This document shows, in pieces, positions 51,294 to 59,341 of a stretch of 64,000 bases of DNA. Source of the DNA: Streptomyces lasiicapitis (lineage in GTDB: Bacteria; Actinomycetota; Actinomycetes; Streptomycetales; Streptomycetaceae); the NCBI RefSeq assembly GCF_014646335.1, contig NZ_BMNG01000001.1, positions 300,212-364,211 of the forward strand, read 5' to 3'. The position numbers and the translations under genes were made by a program. The stretch's first letter is position 1. Every line of letters begins with the position of its first letter. The notes beneath the pieces are model-generated. The model searched no databases. It was not told where the DNA came from and saw nothing but the letters and a program-made list of their open reading frames with translations.

Positions 51294-52049
51294 TCAGCGG
51301 CCCACTTCCTTCGTCACCAGCGCCACAGCCTCCTCCACCTCGTCCGTCACGTGGAACAAGAGAAGGTCCTTCTGGGAGGCCTTGCCCTGGGCTACGACGG
51401 TGTCGCGGAGCCAGTCGACCAGGCCGCCCCAGTAGGCCGAACCGAAGAGGACGATGGGGAAGCGGGTGACCTTGCGGGTCTGGACGAGGGTGAGTGCTTC
51501 GAAGAGCTCGTCGAGGGTCCCGAGCCCGCCGGGCAGGACGACGAACCCCTGCGCGTACTTCACGAACATGGTCTTGCGCACGAAGAAGTAGCGGAAGTTG
51601 ACGCCGATGTCGACGTGCGGATTGAGCCCCTGCTCGAAGGGCAGCTCGATGCCGAGCCCGACGGAGACGCCGTTGGCCTCGCGGGCCCCCTTGTTGGCGG
51701 CCTCCATGGCCCCCGGCCCACCCCCGGTGATCACCGCGAAGCCCGCGTCGACCAGCGCCTTGCCGAGCCGCACCCCGGCGTCGTACTCGGCGGAGCCGGG
51801 CAGGGTCCTGGCGGAGCCGAAGACGCTGATGGCGCTGGGGAGTTCGGCGAGGGCGCCGAAGCCTTCGACGAACTCGGACTGGATGCGCATGACCCGCCAG
51901 GGATCGGTGTGCACCCACTCGGCGTCGCCCTCGGTGTCGAGGAGCCGCTGGTCCGTGGTGCCGGGCGTGATCTGATCGCGCCGCCGCACCACGGGACCCA
52001 GGTGCTGCTCCTCCGGCGGACCCTGCGCTTCCGGATTGCCCATGAACAT
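51294..52049 (-). CDS. LOG-family nucleotide phosphoribohydrolase
   Basis: The 251-residue Rossmann-fold protein (TIGR00730/LOG) has ISVFGSARTLPG, GGGPGAMEAANKGA and the hallmark LPGGLGTLDELFE. Relatives hydrolyse adenosine- or cytokinin-monophosphates to release the base. The first 40 residues are an extension common in actinobacteria. Confidence 0.9.
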   Translation of the reverse strand: MFMGNPEAQGPPEEQHLGPVVRRRDQITPGTTDQRLLDTEGDAEWVHTDPWRVMRIQSEFVEGFGALAELPSAISVFGSARTLPGSAEYDAGVRLGKALVDAGFAVITGGGPGAMEAANKGAREANGVSVGLGIELPFEQGLNPHVDIGVNFRYFFVRKTMFVKYAQGFVVLPGGLGTLDELFEALTLVQTRKVTRFPIVLFGSAYWGGLVDWLRDTVVAQGKASQKDLLLFHVTDEVEEAVALVTKEVGR

Positions 52050-52180
52050 CCCCTTCCACTGCCGGTCGACCCCGGCCCACCCGCACGGCCGCGCTCAACT
52101 CGTTCGTTGTGCCACTTCAGCGTAGGTCTACGGGCGTTACGCGGGGCGTAACTCCAGAAGTCGGGAGGCGCCTGGTCAGC

Positions 52181-53290
52181 TCAGGAGGTCAGCCAGGCGC
52201 GCAGCCTCGCCTCCGCCTCCGGGATCAGCGACGCCTTCACCCGCTCGTCCACCTTGTGGGCCAGGAGCGGCTCGCCGGGGCTGTAGTTCACCGCGGGCAC
52301 CCCGAACGCGCTGAAGCGGGAGACGTCCGTCCAGCCGTACTTGGGGCGGGCCTCGCCGCCGACCGCCGCCATGAAGGCCGCCGCGGCGGGGTGCGTGAGG
52401 CCGGGCCGGGCGCCCGGGGAGTGGTCGTCGACGACGAACTCCTCGATGCCGCAGTCCGCGAAGTACTCGCGTACGAAGGCCTCGGCCTCCTCCGGAGTGC
52501 GGTCCGGGGCGTAACGGAAGTTGACGGTGACGGTGCACGCGTCGGGGATGACGTTGGTGGCGACGCCGCCCTCAATGCGGACGGCGTTGAGGCCCTCGTG
52601 GTACTGGAGGCCGTCGACGAACGGCTTGCGCGGTTCGTACGCGGCCAGCTTCGCCAGGATCGGGGCCGCGGCGTGGATCGCGTTGGAGCCCATCCACGCG
52701 CGCGCGGAGTGCGCACGCTCGCCCTTGGTCTTCAGCAGGACGCGCAGCGTGCCCTGACAGCCGCCCTCCACCTGCCCGTCCGTGGGCTCCAGGAGGACCG
52801 CGAAGTCGCCCTCCAGCCAGTCGGGGTGGGCCTCGGCGACGTGCCCCAGGCCGTTCAGGTGCGCGGCGACCTCTTCGTTGTCGTAGAAGACGAAGGTGAG
52901 GTCGCGGTTGGGCTCGGTGACCGTCTGCGCGATGCGCAGCTGCACGGCGACGCCGGACTTCATGTCGCAGGTGCCGCAGCCCCACAGCACGCCGTCCTCG
53001 TCGAGGCGGGAGGGGACGTTGGGCGGGTTCTCCGCGATCGGCACCGTGTCGATGTGGCCGGCCAGGATGACGCGCTCGGCGCGGCCCAGGCTCGTGCGGG
53101 CCACCACGTTGTTGCCGTACCGGTCGACCGTCAGGTGCGGCAGGGCGCGCAGGGCGGTCTCGATGGCGTCCGCGAGCTCCTTCTCCTGGCCGCTCGGCGA
53201 CGGGAAGTCGACGAGCGCGGCGGTCAGCGCGGCGGCGTCGAGGGTGAGGTCGAGGGGCTGAGCGGCGGTGTGCGTCGGCGTCCGGTCCAT
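52181..53290 (-). CDS. dapE: Succinyl-diaminopimelate desuccinylase (DapE)
   Basis: The 369-residue M20-family enzyme frees L,L-diaminopimelate from its N-succinyl form in lysine and peptidoglycan synthesis. Zinc ligands appear in AGHIDTVP, GCGTCDMKSG and DNEEVAAHL; the dimerisation domain follows from about 190. Ordinary length for the actinobacterial form. Divergent from a membrane protein gene; dapC lies 3 kb away. Confidence 0.94.
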   Translation of the reverse strand: MDRTPTHTAAQPLDLTLDAAALTAALVDFPSPSGQEKELADAIETALRALPHLTVDRYGNNVVARTSLGRAERVILAGHIDTVPIAENPPNVPSRLDEDGVLWGCGTCDMKSGVAVQLRIAQTVTEPNRDLTFVFYDNEEVAAHLNGLGHVAEAHPDWLEGDFAVLLEPTDGQVEGGCQGTLRVLLKTKGERAHSARAWMGSNAIHAAAPILAKLAAYEPRKPFVDGLQYHEGLNAVRIEGGVATNVIPDACTVTVNFRYAPDRTPEEAEAFVREYFADCGIEEFVVDDHSPGARPGLTHPAAAAFMAAVGGEARPKYGWTDVSRFSAFGVPAVNYSPGEPLLAHKVDERVKASLIPEAEARLRAWLTS

Positions 53291-53412
53291 GGCTTCGACC
53301 CTAACTCGCCGCGCCCGGACCGCCGGGACCGCCCGGACCGCCGAGACCGCTTCCGCGGGCGACCCGACCCCTCGCGCTCCGCTTGCGTCCCGGCACTGTC
53401 AGTGGCCTCCAG

Positions 53413-53418
53413 TACCTT
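53413..53418 (+). promoter_or_regulatory. -10 box for leaderless gene at 53426
   Basis: TACCTT lies 7 nt before the GTG at 53426, no ribosome site is visible. Confidence 0.4.
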
Positions 53419-53425
53419 GGTTCGC

Positions 53426-54454
53426 GTGTCCGAGCCCACGTCAACCGTCCGGCGCGGCCGCCTCCCGCGCATCGGGGCGGCCGTCGTCGTGCTGCTCGCG
53501 ATCGCCGGATATGTGGTGATGCAGTACGTCTCCGGGGAGCCCGACCCCCGGTGCGCGGTGGTGTCGGGCGACGGCACCGGAGCGGCGTACGAACTGAGCG
53601 CGGAACAGGCCGTGAACGCCTCGACGGTCGCGGCCGTCGGCACCCGGCGCGGGATGCCCGAGCGTGCCGTCACGATCGCCCTCGCGACGGCGCTCCAGGA
53701 GTCCAACCTCCACAACATCCGCCACGGGGACCGCGATTCGCTGGGCCTGTTCCAGCAGCGGCCCTCGCAGGGCTGGGGCACTCAGCGCCAGATCATGGAT
53801 CCGGTGTACGCGGCCGGGCGGTTCTACGCCCGCCTGGACAAGGTCCCCGACTACGCCCGCCTGCGCCTGACGGACGCCGCGCAGCGCGTGCAGCGCAGCG
53901 GCTTCCCGCTGGCGTACGCCAAGCACGAACCGGACGCCGCCCTGCTCGCCGCCGCGCTCACCGGCCGCGCGCCCGCGACCTTCACCTGCGAGGGCCGCCC
54001 CGGCGCGGGCCCCGGCGGCCCGGCCGAGGTACGCCGGGCGCTGGCACGGGACTTCGGGGACGGCGTGTCCCCGAAGGGAGGCGACGCGAGCAGGAACGGA
54101 AAGGTGCTGCGGGTCCCCCTGGCACCCGCACCGAAGGCTCCGGAAGCCGACACCCCGCGACGCGGCTGGGAACTGGCCCACTGGGCCGTGGCCCACGCCT
54201 CCGCCCTCCATATCGAACGGGTCTCCTACGCGGGCCGCGAGTGGAAAGCCGGGGATTCCGCCGATGAGTGGCGAAAGGCGAAGGCCGGTCCCGAGAAGTC
54301 CGGAGTGCGGGGAAAGCGCGATAATAGTGAGCCCGCCGCGGCGAATTCCGGTTCCGGGGGCGGCGGTTCCGGAGAGGACGGTTCCGGCTCCGCGGACGGG
54401 CCCGGCGGCAGCCCCGAGTCGGCCGCAGAGGTCCGAATCGTCACTGGGCAGTAG
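53426..54454 (+). CDS. Membrane-anchored lysozyme-like-fold protein
   Basis: The 342-residue protein has one N-terminal helix (IGAAVVVLLAIAGYVVMQYV) and an outer domain with ALATALQESNLHN, GDRDSLGLFQQRPSQGWGT and MDPVYAAGRFYARL. These resemble lytic transglycosylase/tape-measure lysozyme domains, with Glu in LQESNL as possible catalytic acid. The C-terminal tail is Gly/Ser/Pro-rich. Streptomyces copies are sometimes labelled heavy-metal transporter, which the sequence does not support. GTG start, leaderless. Confidence 0.75.
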   Translation: MSEPTSTVRRGRLPRIGAAVVVLLAIAGYVVMQYVSGEPDPRCAVVSGDGTGAAYELSAEQAVNASTVAAVGTRRGMPERAVTIALATALQESNLHNIRHGDRDSLGLFQQRPSQGWGTQRQIMDPVYAAGRFYARLDKVPDYARLRLTDAAQRVQRSGFPLAYAKHEPDAALLAAALTGRAPATFTCEGRPGAGPGGPAEVRRALARDFGDGVSPKGGDASRNGKVLRVPLAPAPKAPEADTPRRGWELAHWAVAHASALHIERVSYAGREWKAGDSADEWRKAKAGPEKSGVRGKRDNSEPAAANSGSGGGGSGEDGSGSADGPGGSPESAAEVRIVTGQ

Positions 54455-54621
54455 TGCGGCCGGTCACCCGAAGGGGGCACGGCGATCACCGCGCGATGAC
54501 GCGGAAGAGGATCTTCCGGAGAAGCGTCGCGCACACCGCACAACCCTTGAGGGCAAAGGGCTTCAGGCGGCTCAAGACCATTCGGCGCGAATGTTGTTTG
54601 CCCGATTTTATCCGTAGCCGA

Positions 54622-54653
54622 TAATGCGACGCATTACCAACTCTTTACGTTGG
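54622..54653. promoter_or_regulatory. Two adjacent palindromes upstream of a secreted-protein gene
   Basis: TAATGCG-A-CGCATTA (54622-54636) is a perfect palindrome and is followed directly by CCAAC-N7-GTTGG (54637-54653), in an A/T-rich island within the 321-nt gap. GCCGATAA at 54617 resembles a WhiG -10 element but lacks the matching TAAA. Likely operator region of the downstream gene. Confidence 0.45.
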
Positions 54654-54775
54654 CGTACCGCAACCTTCGGAGGGTTCGAGCGGTAGTCACTGCGTCCGAT
54701 CGCCGGATTCCGTACCGCGTCCGCAGCACGGAACGGCCGGGCACCTCACACGTTCTCTCCGTCTGAAGGAGCATC

Positions 54776-55210
54776 ATGTCCCTCCCCCTGACCCGTCGGA
54801 TCGCCCGTGTCGCGCTGATCGTCGCGGCTGGCGCGGCACCCGTGGTCGGTGCGGCCGGCTCCGCCAGCGCCGCCGAGCTCCCCGCCACCCCCGACCTCCG
54901 CGGGATCACCGCCCTGGACGGTGCCAACGTGGGTGAAACGGTCGACGACACTGCTCAGAAGGTCACCGGCCTCGCGAGCCAGACCGGAAGCAAGGCCGTG
55001 CAGAAGGGCGCTCCGGCCGTGGGGTCGGCCCTGGGCAAGAGCGTCAGGACCACCGCGCCCGCCGCGCAGGAGGTCGGCGGTGAGGTCACCGGAACCGCCA
55101 CCGACGTGGTCGGCGACACCGCGGGCACGGCCACCAAGGGCGGGCTGCCCACCGACGCCCTCGGCAAGGGCGCCCCGACCGACGCGCTCCCGAAGCTGCC
55201 GCTCGGCTGA
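54776..55210 (+). CDS. Small secreted Ala/Gly/Thr-rich protein
   Basis: The 144-residue protein has a classical signal peptide (LTRRIARVALIVAAGAAPVV ... SASAA, cleavage near residue 33) and a low-complexity mature part with valine/alanine/threonine repeats (VGETVDDTAQKVTGLAS, VGGEVTGTATDVVGD). No domain recognised. ATG with GAAGGAG upstream. Probably wall- or surface-associated. Confidence 0.8.
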   Translation: MSLPLTRRIARVALIVAAGAAPVVGAAGSASAAELPATPDLRGITALDGANVGETVDDTAQKVTGLASQTGSKAVQKGAPAVGSALGKSVRTTAPAAQEVGGEVTGTATDVVGDTAGTATKGGLPTDALGKGAPTDALPKLPLG

Positions 55211-55227
55211 TCAAGCCGCGTACGCAC

Positions 55228-55268
55228 CGAAGGGGTGCGGGAAGCCCACGGCTTCCCGCACCCCTTCG
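55228..55268. terminator. Perfect 19-bp hairpin between secreted protein gene and dapC
   Basis: 55228-55246 pairs perfectly with 55250-55268 around loop CAC, the longest perfect stem in the window. Between convergent genes. Confidence 0.92.
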
Positions 55269-55319
55269 CGCTGTCCGGACCCGGCGAGCCCGGCGGACCC
55301 GGCGGACCCGGGCGGCACC

Positions 55320-56426
55320 TCACCGCAGCCGCGACACCGCCGCAGCCACCCGCTCGTCCGTCGCCGTCATCGCCACCCGGACGAAGTCCCGGCCCGCCTC
55401 GCCGTAGAAGTCGCCGGGCGCCACCAGGATGCCGAGGGACGCGAGGTGGGCGACGGTGTCCCAGCAGGACTCGTCGCGCGTGGCCCACAGGTACAGGCTC
55501 GCCTCGCTGTGCTCGATGCGGAAGCCGTGGCCGACGAGCGCGTCGCGCAGGGCCGTGCGGCGCGCGGCGTAGCGTTCGCGCTGCTCGCCGACGTGCGTGT
55601 CGTCGCCGAGGGCCGCCACCGCGGCCGCCTGCGTCGGCGCGGACGTCATCATCCCGCCGTGCTTGCGGATCTGCAGCAGATCGCCGAGCACGGCGGCGTC
55701 GCCGGCCGCGAACGCCGCCCGGTAACCGGCGAGGTTGGAGCGCTTGGAGAGGGAGTGCACCGCGACGACGCCCTCGTACGAACCGCCGCATACGTCCGGG
55801 TGCAGGACCGACACGGGGTCCGCCTCCCAGCCGAGTTCCAGGTAGCACTCGTCGCTGACAAGGAGCACTCCGTGCGCGCGCGCCCAGGCCACGACGCGTA
55901 CCAGTTCGTCCTTTGACAGGACACGACCGGTCGGGTTGGAGGGCGAGTTGAGCCACAGGAGCTTCACACCGGACGGGTCCAGGTCGCCGGACGCGATCGT
56001 CTCCACGTCGTACGTGACGTGCTCCGCGCGGGCCAGGCGCGCGCCCACCTCGTACGTGGGATAGGCGAGGCGCGGGTAGGCCACCTTGTCGCCGGGGCCG
56101 AGGCCCAGCTGGGTCGGGAGCCAGGCCACCAGTTCCTTGGAGCCGACGATCGGCAGGACGTTGCGGTGGGTCAGGTCGCGCGCGCCGAGGCGGCGGGCGC
56201 ACCAGCCCGTGATCGCGTCGCGCAGTTCCGCGGTGCCCCACACCGTCGGATAGCCCGGCGAGTCGGCGGCCGCGACCAGCGCCTTCTGGATCAGCTCGGG
56301 CACGGGGTCGACCGGGGTACCCACGGACAGGTCGACGATGCCGTCTGGGTGGGCGGCGGCTGTCGCCTTGTACGGCTCCAGCTTGTCCCAGGGGAAATCG
56401 GGGAGGCGGTCGGAGACTGCTGACAC
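55320..56426 (-). CDS. dapC: N-succinyldiaminopimelate aminotransferase (DapC)
   Basis: The 368-residue class I PLP aminotransferase transfers an amino group to N-succinyl-2-amino-6-ketopimelate. It has DLSVGTPVDPVPE, NSPSNPTGRV and the PLP-lysine motif SLSKRSNLAGYR near 230. Its role is inferred from position next to ferredoxin, as in Mycobacterium dapC-fdxC. GTG start with GGAG 7 nt upstream. Confidence 0.92.
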   Translation of the reverse strand: MSAVSDRLPDFPWDKLEPYKATAAAHPDGIVDLSVGTPVDPVPELIQKALVAAADSPGYPTVWGTAELRDAITGWCARRLGARDLTHRNVLPIVGSKELVAWLPTQLGLGPGDKVAYPRLAYPTYEVGARLARAEHVTYDVETIASGDLDPSGVKLLWLNSPSNPTGRVLSKDELVRVVAWARAHGVLLVSDECYLELGWEADPVSVLHPDVCGGSYEGVVAVHSLSKRSNLAGYRAAFAAGDAAVLGDLLQIRKHGGMMTSAPTQAAAVAALGDDTHVGEQRERYAARRTALRDALVGHGFRIEHSEASLYLWATRDESCWDTVAHLASLGILVAPGDFYGEAGRDFVRVAMTATDERVAAAVSRLR

Positions 56427-56449
56427 GGACGGGCTCCAGGGGTGCGTAG

Positions 56450-56496
56450 TTCTGTACGAAGTTCTTGACGAAGTCCGGTACGAACGCTGTACAAAC
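56450..56496. repeat. 12-bp tandem repeat in the fdxA-dapC gap
   Basis: Four imperfect units: TTCTGTACGAAG, TTCTTGACGAAG, TCCGGTACGAAC, GCTGTACAAAC, phased exactly at 12 nt. Lies 24 nt upstream of the dapC start and just past the fdxA terminator. Confidence 0.75.
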
Positions 56497-56497
56497 G

Positions 56498-56538
56498 CCC
56501 CGGTCCCGTACAGCGCGAAGTGCCGTACGGGACCGGGG
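56498..56538 (-). terminator. Perfect 14-bp hairpin after fdxA
   Basis: 56498-56511 pairs with 56525-56538 (CCCCGGTCCCGTAC arms), 17 nt past the ferredoxin stop. Confidence 0.85.
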
Positions 56539-56555
56539 CGGCGCTCGGGCGGCCG

Positions 56556-56876
56556 CTACTGGTTCTGCGGCGGCAGCGCGGCGATGAAGGCGTGGTCGCG
56601 CTCGATCAGGCCGAGCTTGCTGGCACCACCGGGCGAACCGAGCTCGTCGAAGAACTCGACGTTCGCCTTGTAGTAGTCCTTCCACTCTTCAGGAGTGTCG
56701 TCCTCGTAGAAGATCGCCTCGACCGGGCAGACCGGTTCGCAGGCTCCGCAGTCGACGCATTCGTCCGGGTGGATGTACAAGGACCGGGAGCCCTCGTAAA
56801 TGCAGTCGACCGGGCACTCCTCGATGCACGCCTTGTCCTTGACGTCGACACAAGGCTGCGCGATGACGTAGGTCAC
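56556..56876 (-). CDS. fdxA: 7Fe ferredoxin (FdxA/FdxC type)
   Basis: The 106-residue electron carrier has cysteine sets CVDVKDKACIEECPVDC and CVDCGACEPVCPVEAI for one [3Fe-4S] and one [4Fe-4S] cluster, plus the acidic C-terminal helix typical of the mycobacterial 7Fe type. GTG start with GAGGAGG at 9 nt. Confidence 0.95.
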   Translation of the reverse strand: MTYVIAQPCVDVKDKACIEECPVDCIYEGSRSLYIHPDECVDCGACEPVCPVEAIFYEDDTPEEWKDYYKANVEFFDELGSPGGASKLGLIERDHAFIAALPPQNQ

Positions 56877-57019
56877 GCTGTCGTTCCTCCTCGATACGGG
56901 CGTTGGCGGGCCGTCCTCAGGCTCCGCTCGCCTGGCGCGCGGGAGCGCGGCGTCGTCGATGCCCGCACCTAGTATCTCCGTTCCCGGGCATGATCCGAAC
57001 AGGAGGGGCGTACAGAGCT

Positions 57020-58024
57020 GTGGAATTCACTGCGGGCGGACGGCTGAAAGTCCGAATTACCCCTTCTGACGTGGGCAAACGTGTCTCTGTCCGACGCGTG
57101 GACGAAGGTGGTGCGCGAGGCGCCGGGTTCACCGACACGGTGGGTGTTCTCACATCGTGGAATGACGGTGTGCTGGTGATCACACGCAGGACCGGGGAAA
57201 TCGTCCGGATCGCGGAGCGCACGCTGGTCGCGGGGAAGGTCGTGCCCGCGGCCCCGGCCCGTCGGCGCGGGCCTGCGGCGACGTACGCGGAGTTGGCGCG
57301 GGTCACGGCGCGCTCCTGGCCGCCGGTGGAGAGCGAGCACCTGGGCGGGTGGGAGCTGAGGGCCGCCTCCGGGTTCACCCGGCGCGCCAACTCCGTGCTG
57401 CCGGTGGGGGATCCGGGCCGTCCGCTCGACGACGCGCTTGCGTTCGCGCGGCGCTGGTACGCCGACCGGGGGCTGCCCGCGTACGTACAGACCGCGACCG
57501 GGGCCGAGGGCACGCAGGAGCTGCTCTGCGCCGAGTTGACGGAGCGCGGCTGGACGCGGGAGGTCAGCGCCGAGGTGTGGGTCGGCGGGCTCGCCGCGGT
57601 CGGGGACCTCGACGCGGACGCGGACCGCGTGGTGCTCTCGCGGACCGTCGACGAGGCCTGGCTCGGCCGCTACCAGCGGTCCGCGGAGCCGGGGCCGCAC
57701 ATGCTGAAGGTGCTCAACGGCGGCCCCTCGGTGTGGTTCGCGGCCATTCCCGGCACGGACGGGCCGCCCGCGGCGATCGGGCGGTGCGTGGTCGACGGGC
57801 GGTGGGCGGGCTTCATGGCGGTCGAGGTGGACCCGGCACAACGGCGCGCGGGGCTCGCCACGGCCGTGATGGCGGCGCTGGCCCGGCGGGCGCTGGAGGA
57901 GGGCGCGTCGGCCGCGTGGCTCCAGGTGGAGGAGGACAACGGCGGCGCGCGGGCGCTGTACGACGGGATGGGCTTCGCGGCGCATCACAGCTACCACCAC
58001 TACAAGGAGCCGTACGCCGCGTAG
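57020..58024 (+). CDS. GNAT N-acetyltransferase with N-terminal beta-barrel domain
   Basis: The 334-residue protein joins an SH3-like N-terminal domain (KVRITPSDVGKRVSVRRV, VGVLTSWNDGVLVITRR) to a C-terminal GNAT fold whose acetyl-CoA motif is VEVDPAQRRAGLATAVM and whose end motif is LYDGMGFAAHHSYHHY. Substrate unknown. GTG 57020 is preferred, with AGGAGGGG 11 nt upstream; ATG 56990 lacks a ribosome site. Confidence 0.87.
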   Translation: MEFTAGGRLKVRITPSDVGKRVSVRRVDEGGARGAGFTDTVGVLTSWNDGVLVITRRTGEIVRIAERTLVAGKVVPAAPARRRGPAATYAELARVTARSWPPVESEHLGGWELRAASGFTRRANSVLPVGDPGRPLDDALAFARRWYADRGLPAYVQTATGAEGTQELLCAELTERGWTREVSAEVWVGGLAAVGDLDADADRVVLSRTVDEAWLGRYQRSAEPGPHMLKVLNGGPSVWFAAIPGTDGPPAAIGRCVVDGRWAGFMAVEVDPAQRRAGLATAVMAALARRALEEGASAAWLQVEEDNGGARALYDGMGFAAHHSYHHYKEPYAA

Positions 58025-58329
58025 TCGCCCCGATCGCGCCGCGTGACGGAAACGGCCGAAAACGCAAAGACAGGTACGGTCCGGGCGGCGAAGAGTGCGG
58101 GCAGCGAGCGCGGGCATGAGCGGTGCGATATGGCCAGTCACCAGTGGTACCGACGCTTACGGCTAAGGTCCCACGGGAATTTGCCTCTCCGGCAACGAGG
58201 GCGGCGGGACCGGCGTCGGGAGCGTCGGGACCGCACCACCGCACACCGCACCACGGATGAACCCCCACCGGCGATCCCCGCCGGTGCCAGACAGAACAGA
58301 CAGACCGGACAGAAACGACAGAGGCACGG

Positions 58330-59184
58330 ATGCGCGCACAGCCCGCGAAGTCCAGTGAATGGCGGCGCAGGTTCGCCGACGAGGCCAGGTCCGAGCGGCC
58401 CGACCTGTCCTTGCTGTGCCTGCTGCTGAGCGGGGAGGCGGACCCCGAACTGGACGAGGCGGGCATCGACGCGGCGCAGATCGAGCTCGACGCGCTCGCC
58501 GGACAGCTGCCCTTTCGGCCGGGCGGCCCGCGCGAGTGGGCCTCGGCGGTCGCCGAACTCCTGGGCGGGCGGCACGGGTTCCACGGCACGGCGTCCGACT
58601 ACCACCGGCTCGAGTCGTCGCTGCTTCACCAGGTCCTGCGGCGCGGGCGTGGCCTGCCGATCCTGCTGTCCGTCGTCTGGATCGAGGTCGCACGCCGCGC
58701 GGGCGCGCCGGTGTACGGGGTGGCGCTGCCCGGCCATTTCGTCGTCGGCTTCGGCTCTCCCGACGCGCACGGCAAGCCCGACCAGGTGCTCGCCGACCCG
58801 TTCAACGGCGGGCGGCTGCTGTCCACCGAGGACGCCGAGCAACTGGTGGCGCAGACGACGGGCGGCAGGCTGAACCCGTCGCTCCTGTCGGCGGCCGACC
58901 CGCTGAACATCATGCTGCGCATCCTCAACAACATCCGCGCCTGGGCGGCGGCCCGCTCCGAGCGCTCGCACGTGGCGCTGTGGGCCCTCGAACTGTCCCT
59001 CCTTCTGCCGTCGCACCCGGCCCGGCTGCGCTACGAACGGGCCCAGTTGCTCGTCGAGCGCGGCGACTTCCTCGCGGGCGCGCGGGGTCTCGACGAGTAC
59101 GCCGACGTGGTGGCGACGATCGAGCCGACGACGGCGGACCGGGTGCGGCTCGAGGCGCGGGCGGCGCGGGCGAAGCTCAACTGA
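58330..59184 (+). CDS. SirB1/transglutaminase-like protein, copy 1
   Basis: The 284-residue protein has the SirB1 motifs YHRLESSLLHQVLRRGRGLP, PVYGVALPGHFVVGFG (His of the transglutaminase-like fold), VLADPFNGGRLL and a C-terminal helical repeat part. The family's function is unclear. A 304-nt leader precedes it, with TAAGGT near 58163 a possible -10 box. Confidence 0.87.
   Translation: MRAQPAKSSEWRRRFADEARSERPDLSLLCLLLSGEADPELDEAGIDAAQIELDALAGQLPFRPGGPREWASAVAELLGGRHGFHGTASDYHRLESSLLHQVLRRGRGLPILLSVVWIEVARRAGAPVYGVALPGHFVVGFGSPDAHGKPDQVLADPFNGGRLLSTEDAEQLVAQTTGGRLNPSLLSAADPLNIMLRILNNIRAWAAARSERSHVALWALELSLLLPSHPARLRYERAQLLVERGDFLAGARGLDEYADVVATIEPTTADRVRLEARAARAKLN
58612..58754 (+). repeat. 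Homogenised segment, copy 1
   Basis: This 143-nt stretch differs from 59624-59766 at only 7 positions, whereas the flanking parts of the two genes are far more divergent. Confidence 0.8.
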
Positions 59185-59341
59185 GCCCGTACGTCCCCGA
59201 GGCCACGCGCCGTACGCATGAATACGCATGACGTGGACGGCGCGCACCCGGAGCCCGGCGGCGGGTCGACGGCGTACCGCTCGGCCGTCTTGGCTGTCGC
59301 GAGGACCGGTAGCGATCGGTCCGGCCGGGCACCACGGACGT

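Noticed and set aside
54598..54624. WhiG promoter (TAAA-N15-GCCGATAA)
   Set aside because: The -10 part GCCGATAA is present but the -35 position reads TTGC.
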